DNA of 64,000 nucleotides from Cephalotrichum gorgonifer (lineage: Eukaryota > Ascomycota > Sordariomycetes > Microascales > Microascaceae): NCBI GenBank assembly GCA_900312665.1, contig ONZQ02000017.1, positions 1 through 64,000 of the forward strand, written 5' to 3'. The translations under genes were made by a program, and so were the position numbers. The notes below the pieces were generated by a model that ran no database searches, was not told where the DNA came from, and saw nothing but the letters and a program-made list of their open reading frames with translations. Shown here piece after piece: positions 55,926 through 64,000 of the stretch (the first letter of the stretch is position 1; each line of letters begins with the position of its first letter).

Positions 55926-57428
55926 CTACTGCCCAGGACCGGTATGTGCCCCCTGAATGCCAATTTCATTCATGACAGTATCAGCAGCAAGACCCCCCTG
56001 CTCCATAGCACCCTCAATGAAAGATCTCCATCCGTTGGCCCAATCTGCATTAGCCATGAGAACGTTGCCATGGCGTTTCTGTAGCTCAGTGAGGTACTTG
56101 GTCAAGTAACCCGGTCCATACCAAGCAGGCCCGCACTTGGCGTAGGGGTCGGAAATCCAATCGTGGAATACTATCTTCTTGATAGTCATGGGGTGGAACA
56201 GTTGCAGCGCAGTTTCGAGCCTCTCTGGCTCCTTCTTGGGATCAAGGATTCCTCGGAGGTCGCCAGCAAAGGATGTTATTCGCGTGGTCTTGCCACCAGC
56301 GCAGAATCCGTCGCCGTATACATACAGGAACTCGCCCGGCCAGCACATTCCCCGGAGGCCCCGTAGGTCCCCTTCGACTTCAGCGTGGATCTTGGCGTGG
56401 TAGTTGACTTGGCCGACCTTGATCGCCTCTTTGCGGAGGGGTGATAGCGGGGGGTCGAAATGGATACTACCGAGAACTGTGAGAGGAATGGTGTTGATAA
56501 CGCGCTGAGCGCGGTAGACTCTATCATCATCCGCGACCAGAGAAACGACTCCGTCGCGATCGATGATAGATTTGATAGGAGTGTTGAATGAGTACTGGAG
56601 ACCAAGACGGACGGCATCATCGAAAATACGGCGTGCGAGTGAGGATTGGCCTTCGCGGAACTTGTAAAGGGTCCAGAACTCCTCGAAATTATCGGGTCCC
56701 CAGCCTTGCAGGGCCTGGGCGCGAAGCAGCTCAAGGAAAGCCATATTCTCTGGCGACCCGCCTCCGCAGTGTGGGATCAGGGACTCAATAAGCGCGAGTT
56801 CTTCCAGAGTGAGTTGATTCTTGATCTGATCTATGCGGTCCTGGCATGACATCTGGTCGATAGCCTTAACTTTCTCGGCGCTAACGCGGGAATTCCCGAG
56901 AATCGAATAGGGCATGGGGCAGACGTCCCGGCCATTGTTGCCGTCGATGTTGATGAAAATCTTCCAAGCCCTGGCGGTCATGTCGCCAGCCTCCTTGTGC
57001 GAGACAGTTCGTGAGCCCGCCTTAGTATGAAGGACGAAGTAATCGCAGCCACCGTTTTCCGTCCGAGTCATGACGAGTTCATCCTTAAGGCCGTAACGCT
57101 CTATCTCGGTCCAGAGGCGGCCGTGGATATGGGATACCCAGGTGCCTCCCATTTCGTAGGTCGTGCCATCGACCTCCGCGCTCCAGGTGCGGCCGCCAAC
57201 GCGGTCGCGGGCCTCTAGAAGGAGAGTTTTCTTGCCGGCCTTGACCAGATCGCGCGCGGCAATCAGACCAGCATAGCCGCTTCCGACGACAATGGCGTCC
57301 CAGACCTTTTCCTCCTGGTTTGGTTGGATCTTGCGGTCGGGCTTGACTACGCCATAGGTATGGAGGCCTTGGGTCAGACCGTGTTTCTTGGTGTAGGCGT
57401 GGCCGTCACGAGATAGATTGGCCTGCAT
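55926..57428 (-). CDS. Flavin-containing monoamine-oxidase-like enzyme
   Basis: Single exon, 500 aa from ATG 57428. The ADP-binding motif is AIVVGSGYAGLIAARDL, followed by LLLEARDRVGGRTWS, the flavin-monooxygenase/amine-oxidase signature, and EMGGTWVSHIHGRLW. The C-terminal part has GWRSFIEGAMEQGGLAADTV, which closes over FAD. No covalent-FAD SGGC-type cysteine is seen, as in fungal MAO-N, so FAD is probably bound non-covalently. There is no signal peptide; the last three residues are not a clear peroxisomal signal. The reaction would be oxidation of a primary or secondary amine to imine with release of peroxide. RidA and an amino-acid-type permease follow in the same neighbourhood. Confidence 0.9.
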   Translation of the reverse strand: MQANLSRDGHAYTKKHGLTQGLHTYGVVKPDRKIQPNQEEKVWDAIVVGSGYAGLIAARDLVKAGKKTLLLEARDRVGGRTWSAEVDGTTYEMGGTWVSHIHGRLWTEIERYGLKDELVMTRTENGGCDYFVLHTKAGSRTVSHKEAGDMTARAWKIFINIDGNNGRDVCPMPYSILGNSRVSAEKVKAIDQMSCQDRIDQIKNQLTLEELALIESLIPHCGGGSPENMAFLELLRAQALQGWGPDNFEEFWTLYKFREGQSSLARRIFDDAVRLGLQYSFNTPIKSIIDRDGVVSLVADDDRVYRAQRVINTIPLTVLGSIHFDPPLSPLRKEAIKVGQVNYHAKIHAEVEGDLRGLRGMCWPGEFLYVYGDGFCAGGKTTRITSFAGDLRGILDPKKEPERLETALQLFHPMTIKKIVFHDWISDPYAKCGPAWYGPGYLTKYLTELQKRHGNVLMANADWANGWRSFIEGAMEQGGLAADTVMNEIGIQGAHTGPGQ

Positions 57429-58670
57429 TGTGATTTTGACGGGAAGCAAAACGACGCCGAGGAAGCCGAACAAAGCAAAGTGGAAGCAATTCTGTGTTGG
57501 AGTCTTTACACTTTGGAGATGTCGATTGCCGATTGAAGAGCGAAAAGCGAGCTGCCTCGAGTTAAAGAAAATCGTCGTGATTGCCCTAAATAATCAAGAT
57601 CTTCGCACACTCTAGATATGGCTCCCTGGGCTAGCATAAGCCCGTGAGAAAAGCCAGTTTGGAATCGAACTTACTATGTATCACATAATAACGTTGCATT
57701 CTGAAACAGAAACCCGAATAATTCGTCCTAAAATAGAAAGCAAGCCAGATGATCACCCTTTGTGGACCGGGTACCCACTGTCGCTGCGATACCCCGCACA
57801 AGCCAGAAGTTGAAGGAATTTCCTAACTTTGTCCAGCACCGCCCAGGTCAAAACACTGTGGCGCGCGTAGTAGTTCGCGCCCTTACCTGTATCCGCTAAT
57901 TCATTGCTTCTGCATGCGGGATTTTGTCCGCTGGCCGAGTGACTGAAATGAGACGGTTGGGGCGAACGGCGAATGTCTCAGAACGGAGATGGTGCTAGCA
58001 CTCCACCTGCGGGGTTGAGAGTTGGGAGTATTTCCAAATCGGGTAATTGGCTTGCCGGAAGGATCACGGAGGAATTAAGTGAATGGCATGCTTGTCGGGG
58101 GTATTGCGGGGACGCAAAATGGCGGGAGTGACATTTGCCTGGGCCTTCGTATTTATGGTAGGGTTGTTACAGTGTCCTCCCCTCAACCTTGCGTCGCTGT
58201 GTAAAAACGTAAATAACCAGCAGTTTCAAGGCTCAATGCCTGACACGGACGGACAACTGAATAGTTGATAGCCACTGTCAATTCATGAGAGCCTCCGGTG
58301 ATTTGCATAAATGGAGAAAAACAGACATGAACCGGTTGGTTCCTCGAGAGCCCTTACCGAGAGATGAGACTAGACTCCCTCAAACTCGATGTGCAAACCG
58401 AGAGTGAGGTCAACATTGAATAAAGTGCTGGTGGATCCCTGTGGTGAAATCCAAGAGTAGAACAATGTAAAGACTATGTTTATACCGGACCTTGCCTTAG
58501 TCCCTTGTTTTCCACCATCCCCTCTATCAGCTACGAATAAAGTTCCTACGGCCAATATCATGGCCCTAGAACACGGAATGGAGTGTGCACCGACAGACGA
58601 GATAGTCTCACCGTTCATTGTCGCCAGGTTGGCGTGCGTATGATATTCCATGCAAAGTGCAGCCCCGCTA
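57429..58670. other. 1.2-kb intergenic region, no gene seen
   Basis: Promoter of the amine-oxidase gene and 3' flank of the regulator gene. The small frame at 58083-58268 has no recognisable domain. Confidence 0.5.
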
Positions 58671-60709
58671 TCAGAAGAATAAGTACGCGTGCTGAGACTC
58701 AAGTTGTTCCGAGCATGTCTGTAGTCCACTGGTCAGTACAAGCACATGGTGGGCCGCTTGGGTACTTACAAACTCCATCCAGGGCACATTCATCATGCCA
58801 CTACCACTATTCTGCCGTTGTTCCCACACTCGCGTCAGCATGTCCGTCATGGCGGGGTGCTGAAATTTGGTGGAATGTTTAATCTCATTAACACACCAGC
58901 CCGCATAATGCATTTGGTGTGGAGATGAGGTATCTGCCCCCGCAAGGAACACGGGGAACAGCAGTCGTTTGTAAAATACCGAATCCCGAGGCATCTTGGC
59001 GCAGACGTCCAATATAGCAGACACGGACGTCTGAATGGTCGGGTCGTTGCAAGAGACCGCAAACGCGTCGGGGAATCGCAGGATGCGGAGCAGGCAGGCG
59101 TGGCGGAAGGCCTCAGCTAATTGGCCCCATTCCGGGTCCTCAGTTGGATAAGTTGCCTGTTCGGGATCCCAGCCCCGGAAGAAGTTTTCGGCACTCCGGA
59201 GTATCTGCTGGAAGTCGGTGAGGGATAGAGTCCCGGCTAGAAAACCCTTTCCAGCTTGTAAGACCTGGCCAATCCGGGAGAATATGACGGGTGGGCAGCC
59301 GATGAAGCTATGGAAGGCGCGGCTTCCGTGGTCCCGAACAAACTCGCGGACCTCCTCGGGGTATGTGAGCTTCTCCGCACCACTAAAGCCCCTCAGGAGG
59401 TCGAGCCTATCCGGATTTTGCATTAGGCTTCTGAAAGGAAAGTAGAGGATGCGGGGAACGGCTCGCGACATACCATGCTAACGCAGATACGAAAAAGATG
59501 GTTGCTTTGGGACGAGTAGTTGGGTTGGATGGGTCTGCTAATCTACGACAAAGGAAGGCGACACCAGTCAAATGAGCCCCATGGGATGAGACGCCTGTCT
59601 CACAAATCTAGGCCCGACTTTGCGTTAGTATAACATGCCAGGCTTCCAAAATAGGTAATGCATAACTCACGTCATGAAATACCAAAAGGAGTACCATCGC
59701 CAGCAGGGCCTCTTCCTCGGCACTTGATAGCTTCGACGTTTCCTCTTTTAGAAGAAGAGAACCGAGCCAACGGATTGCAGCGACCCGGTGCTGCAGCGCA
59801 GTTCTGAAGCACTCCTGGCTCTCGTCTTTGCCAGAGAAATGCATGTGACAGGCTGAGAGGCCAAGAAGGGCATGAAGAACCCCATCATGTTGATAAGCTA
59901 GTGGCAGAATGTACTCGCTGAAGGGATTGGCGAGAGCTTTAGAGGGTAGTGTCATCGAATTGACCAGATGGCATTCAACTAGGTCATGGTTAGCAATGGC
60001 CTGTAATGTGACCGGATCAGTTAGGCAGCTTCTCTTACAATGGCTGATCAATGGACGGTGGCCCACAAGGTCATCTTGATCAAGCCGAGCATAGGTTTCG
60101 GAGAAGAATGTACAAGGGCTGGAAGTCGAGGCGCCAGGAGAAGAGATGACAGCGGGAGAGTCTCCATCAACGATATGGCGAGGGCCAACGACAATTGAAC
60201 TTGACGAATTCAAAGTGAGCGACCCATTGGGAGGGCTGGGTGCAGGCGTTGCTGTCGAATCCAAGGGAGCCGGCTCTTCGGCTCCGATCCTCCAGCTGTC
60301 GGCGACCGTCCCCGCTGGGGTTGGCTCATCTGGTGCTGGTTCGCCTGGCTCCCCCGGGCTATTACGGTCGCCGTTGTTCTGCGTCTCGAGTCGTGTTCTA
60401 CCATGCCGTTTGGCAGGGATCATGTCATAGAACTCAAACCTTGGGGGGTAGCCCTCACAATGGAGCCCCTTGGTCCGACATCTGTTGCAGATTGGACGGG
60501 CCCTGTCGCATTTCCGGCACTTCTTCCGACAGGTCCCACAGGCCGGGTCTACTTTTGTTAGTCCCCATCAGAGAGTTGGGTGGGTTTGCTCTGGCCCTGG
60601 CCCCCTATTCCTCCTTCGGTGCACAGAGCACGGAAAACGGTGGATGCAGAGATAACAGACCTTTACGTCGAGCGGTGGTCCGCTTTGGGATCTCGGATTC
60701 GGTGTCCAT
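58671..60709 (-). CDS. Zn2Cys6 transcription factor (Fungal_trans_2 type)
   Basis: Five exons reconstruct 581 aa: 60709-60661, 60548-59671, 59607-59474, 59406-58770 and 58718-58671. Exon 1 encodes MDTESEIPKRTTARRK; splicing leads to DPACGTCRKKCRKCD and ARPICNRCRTKGLHC, a canonical C-x2-C-x6-C-x6-C-x2-C-x6-C cluster. A Pro/Ser-rich linker follows, then HCKRSCLTDPVTLQAIANHDL...NPFSEYILPLAYQHDGVLHALLGLSACHM, the usual start of the fungal-specific domain. The ALAW-LDLLRGFSGAEKL join across intron 3 and the terminal MEF-TCSEQLESQHAYLFF join across intron 4 match family ends. It lies between the amine oxidase and RidA genes and is the likely local regulator. Confidence 0.85.
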
Positions 60710-61536
60710 ACTTGCCCTATGTGTCCAGGGATTCAGCGGAACGAATGGGGGCGGTAGGTGGTAATCTGGTGTCGGCTGTGGGAAGACAAGAGAATGTCTA
60801 CTGCCCATTCACCCACAGCACTGACAGTTCGACTCGTCATCACATTGGTGGTTGAGGTGCAGCTTCAGAGAGTGGAGACTGTTTGCATTGAAATGAGCGA
60901 AATACCATACATGCTTGGTCAACCGACCTCTTCCACCCCAATCCGACATTGGGACCCTTACTAACCACACTGGGAAATACAACACGCCTTTCTCGACCCA
61001 CAAAAGTTCGGCGATAAAGGCTGGTATCTTTATCTTGGAGTCACACCCATGTGGTTACAAGCGCAGGGGCGCGTCTCTCTCAAGCAGAAAAGGTACTTCT
61101 GCTCCAGGTCGTCATTCTCGAAGGTAAAAGCAGGATCGCACCGGGACAAGAAGATATTCCTACTTACATCTAGAACATTTTACCTTTCAGTACTATCGGT
61201 ACTTGGTATGGTCGGATGGGAGGCAAAAGTGTGGGGTTATACGTCATCGACCATGGCATCGGCCTTATGTACTTTATTTTACAGCATAAAACTCTCTTCT
61301 TAGCAATCCCTCTATAACTTGATGCTTGTTTTTTTGCTCTTTGTATATGGAGCGCGCGATGATGCAGGTATTAGAGTTATATAGCTGTTCGAAAACCCAG
61401 CTTCCTCCTCGATGGCCACTTTGTTTAACAGTTTCACAGTGTATTGTTGTCCCGAAGCTAATCTTGACGGAGATTGATAAAGATAATAATAAAGACGATC
61501 TCCCCCGTTCCACAAAGGCCTTCCGAAATATTCCAT
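60710..61536. other. Intergenic region, no gene seen
   Basis: Promoter of the regulator and 3' flank of the RidA gene. Confidence 0.5.
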
Positions 61537-61956
61537 TTAACCAGCTATTATGGCTTCAGCCTGTATTTCGAAATGCATCCCGGCCACAGCCAGTTGTTTG
61601 ACACCAACTGTCACCCAAGCAGGGCGATGATTTGGGTTTCTTGCCCTCCAAACTTCCATCAAGACGTCATCGTGCTCGAAGTCTGTGAGGAATACCGTAA
61701 ATTTGTGAGCGGCGGAAAGTCCCTCCTCGACACCAGCTGACTTTAGAGCTGCTTCAACACATGTGAAGCATGCCTCAGCTTCGTCTCGGATCGACAACGT
61801 GACGAGCTGACCGGTGTTTAGGTCGAAACCGGGCTGGCCTGCAGTGACGACTAGCTGGCCATTGAGAGGAACTTTGGCGGCGTGGGAAACTCCAATATTT
61901 TGGAAAAGCTCCCCTAAAGGGCCAGGAGACTGTGAGTAGGAGGGGCCGGACGCCAT
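61537..61956 (-). CDS. RidA/YjgF-family reactive imine deaminase
   Basis: Single exon, 139 aa from ATG 61956. The trimeric RidA fold is recognised from the early region (FQNIGVSHAAKVPLNGQLVVTAGQPGFDLNTG), the EAEACFTCVEAALKSAGV helix, TVFLTDFEHDDVLMEVWRA and the final ANPxHRPAWVTVGVKQLA...FEIQAEAIIAG. RidA proteins hydrolyse reactive enamine/imine intermediates to ketone and ammonia. The usual substrate-binding Arg of the VRTxxxxV-type strand is not clear here (RNPNHRPAW is the nearest), so it may be a divergent subgroup. Next to an amine oxidase, hydrolysis of the imine product is a natural role. Confidence 0.85.
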   Translation of the reverse strand: MASGPSYSQSPGPLGELFQNIGVSHAAKVPLNGQLVVTAGQPGFDLNTGQLVTLSIRDEAEACFTCVEAALKSAGVEEGLSAAHKFTVFLTDFEHDDVLMEVWRARNPNHRPAWVTVGVKQLAVAGMHFEIQAEAIIAG

Positions 61957-63348
61957 GGCGCGAGATGGATGGTTCGTGGGATGTTGGTTGAGCTTGACTT
62001 TTCCGAGGCGTGCGAATCCTACACTGCACTCGCTACTAGGATTTACGTTTATATATTCCAAGTCTCACAAATACTTACTTGTAAGATGTAGCGGTACATG
62101 TAAAAAGAATTGATGCCACTTTGCGTCACGTGGAAGATCCGGTGGAATGGAAACTTCTCCAATGTAGCCAACGGCCAGTTTTAGTGGGCTGAATTGACTT
62201 CCTAATTTAAACATTTCCCGCCCGAAACAGACGCGAGCTATGAACTCTGCTCAACATCTACAGATGTATGGTCCGGCATAATCGTTCCCATGATGCACTT
62301 CCATTTTACTGTTATCAAGTGTAGCGATAGTCGGACCCAAAAACACGAATCGGTCAACCGCCGCAAGCCAAGAGCTTTGCAATTGCCCGGAAAACTAGGT
62401 TATGGAGTAACACAAGGGATGGGACTCGTGAGCTGGAAGTAGTTCTAAAAGTGGAAATAAACCGCCGGTCTCTTTTTCGGGGAGGAACGGGCAGCGCCAA
62501 GTAAACCCCTCCCCGACTGCAACAAGATATCAACACTCGAATGTATGCGACTTGTAATCAATTGAGCTACTTTACTGCTTCGAGAGATATTTTGTTCTTC
62601 GTCGTGTACCATGGACGAAGATAAGCAAGAGATAGCACTTCTCCGAAGTTCCTCCCCTATCGCCTACGAATTAGGAGCCGTGTCTTCGAGATTTTTACCT
62701 TTCGAGACAGGGTGGCGATCCTACATCCACCCGAGAGGTAGAAGCGTGCGCGCGCGATAGGATTAGCGTGTCGTGCCTCAGGGATGTTGAGGACGCAAAC
62801 GTACATGGCCATAAAAGGAAGGAGATAAACTCACTAGACTGGACTGTGATACCTGGGGGGAATATCGGCGATAAAATGAGGCTGTCTTTCCAGTCTTTCC
62901 GTCGCCACGGCACTACCCCGGTGTGATGTACCCACTTCCCGTACTTTCCCCACACCTTCCCCGCAACCGCTCACACGCGCTAGAGGAGCTCTATCTCCAA
63001 TGTCAAGATAATACAAGAATATCGAGCCGAGATGTTACGGTATGAGGACCATCACGTCGCTTGGGCATTCTTGGCTCCTGGTAAGCTGGACAGGAATACT
63101 TACACTGAACGACCAAGGAAGAGCACACCAAAAAGCGAACTTCCCTGTCCGCGGCGGGAATATATCTAAGAAGCATATTCTCTACATATTGTGGCTTTCA
63201 TTACTTTTTCTACAAAGTTTTACCTGCTCGGGAAACTGTAGTTGTCTCCTCCGTTTGGTTTCTATTCTATTTTTACTCTTCCTGAACGACATACGCACCC
63301 GACGTGGATACTACACTCTAAGAGACACGTTATTGTTGCGGTACCACC
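61957..63348. other. 1.4-kb divergent promoter region, no gene seen
   Basis: Lies between the RidA gene (minus) and the permease gene (plus). Short frames have no domains. Confidence 0.5.
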
Positions 63349-64000
63349 ATGGGGTCATCATCTACGGAAGAGGCGAAGCCCCCGTACCCACCTGACAAGA
63401 TTCCTGGAGGGTCGGGGAGCCTTGACAATGGCAGCGCCGATACTGTCACACTGGATACTGATGAGGCTATCCTCAGAGCGAATGGCCACACAACTGCCAT
63501 GAAGCGACAGTTCAACTGGGTCGCGGCTCTGGGTCTGGCTTTCACCATCACCAACTCCTGGGTTGGCTACTTGGTAAGACCCTTCAAACTTATGGGCAAA
63601 AACTCCGCGTGAAAACAGCGCTAACAGCATCTTTCAGAGCAACTTTGGCCAGAATCTCATCTATGGCGGGCCACAGTCCGTTTTGATGGGTCTCCTGGTT
63701 GCCTTTGCTGCTCAGTTTACCGTCACATTGGGATTGGCTGAGATCGCTTCCGCTTTTCCGGTATGTGAACCCACGCGCTCGATCCTCGGTCCAACATCGC
63801 AGAGGAGTCACCTAACGTCCGCTTCGGCATACAGTCTAGTGGTGGCCAGTATCACTTCGTTTATATCCTTGCTCCGGAAAGTTCGAAGCGCTTTCTTGCA
63901 TACTTGATTGGCTGGGTATCTACCCTCGCATGGTGGACCACAACGTCAGTGCCTTCGTCCTTTGGCCCTTGGGGCCGATTGCCAGTCTTGCTTGGGCACT
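63349..64000 (+). CDS. APC-family amino acid / GABA-choline-type permease (partial, runs off window)
   Basis: Exons 63349-63573, 63638-63760 and 63835 onward are visible. After a polar cytosolic N-terminus, RQFNWVAALGLAFTITNSWVGYL forms TM1. The second exon gives SNFGQNLIYGGPQSVLMGLLVAFAAQFTVTLGLAEIASAFP. The third gives SSGGQYHFVYILAPESSKRFLAYLIGWVSTLAWWTTT. The SSGGQYH...APE segment is typical of fungal GABA/choline/polyamine-type permeases (UGA4/BAT1-like). About 150 residues are seen; the rest is beyond the window. It would import an amine or amino acid, consistent with the amine oxidase and RidA genes next door. Confidence 0.88.

Noticed and set aside
1..64000. tRNA, rRNA or CRISPR arrays
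   Set aside because: No T-loop-type GGTTCRA stem arrangements with matching acceptor stems and no regularly spaced repeats were seen.

Overview
The window is nuclear DNA of a filamentous ascomycete fungus. Its genes carry many short GT-AG introns (about 44-132 nt), often with a CTAAC-type branch site. Its families are typically fungal: Zn2Cys6 regulators, a HET-domain protein, GMC oxidoreductase, NmrA-like and EthD proteins, and a large membrane-anchored amidohydrolase. Genus and species cannot be read from the sequence. Coordinates below are my own exon reconstructions by eye; only the ends of unspliced genes are exact.

Region 1 (1-16 kb) is a decayed, repeat-rich accessory block. It has three copies of one LTR-like repeat (one a solo LTR with a 5-bp target duplication), a second dispersed repeat in two copies, a fragment of a telomere-linked-helicase-type zinc-finger protein, and broken genes for an F-box protein, a small cysteine-rich secreted protein, a GDSL/CE16 esterase and an aldo-keto reductase. 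Only the six-TM protein at 1055-2395 looks intact. Most stops in the broken genes can be explained by C-to-T changes at CpA or G-to-A at TpG, the signature of repeat-induced point mutation (RIP), though the density is low.

Region 2 (16-32 kb) is mixed: a conserved secreted protein, a zinc-less MDR reductase, an unknown protein, a HET gene missing its middle, biotin synthase with a mitochondrial-type leader, a GPI-anchored-looking protein, an NmrA-like reductase and a secreted GMC oxidoreductase with a premature TGA before its last motif.

Region 3 (32-45.4 kb) reads as a catabolic cluster for a deoxy sugar acid: a DapA-type aldolase divergent from an L-fuconate-dehydratase-type enolase-superfamily enzyme, a Zn2Cys6 regulator, an MFS sugar transporter, an extended-SDR aldehyde/ketone reductase (GRE2-like) and an NADP-type zinc alcohol dehydrogenase. 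The two reductases could remove the lactaldehyde expected from the aldolase.

Region 4 (46-54.4 kb) holds an EthD protein, a BAHD/trichothecene-acetyltransferase-like gene with a single in-frame TAA, a 960-aa amidohydrolase and a 2-oxoglutarate oxygenase. Region 5 (55.9-64 kb) combines a monoamine-oxidase-like flavoenzyme, a Zn2Cys6 regulator, a RidA-family imine deaminase and an APC-family permease that runs off the window: a plausible amine-utilisation cluster. I saw no tRNA, rRNA or CRISPR.
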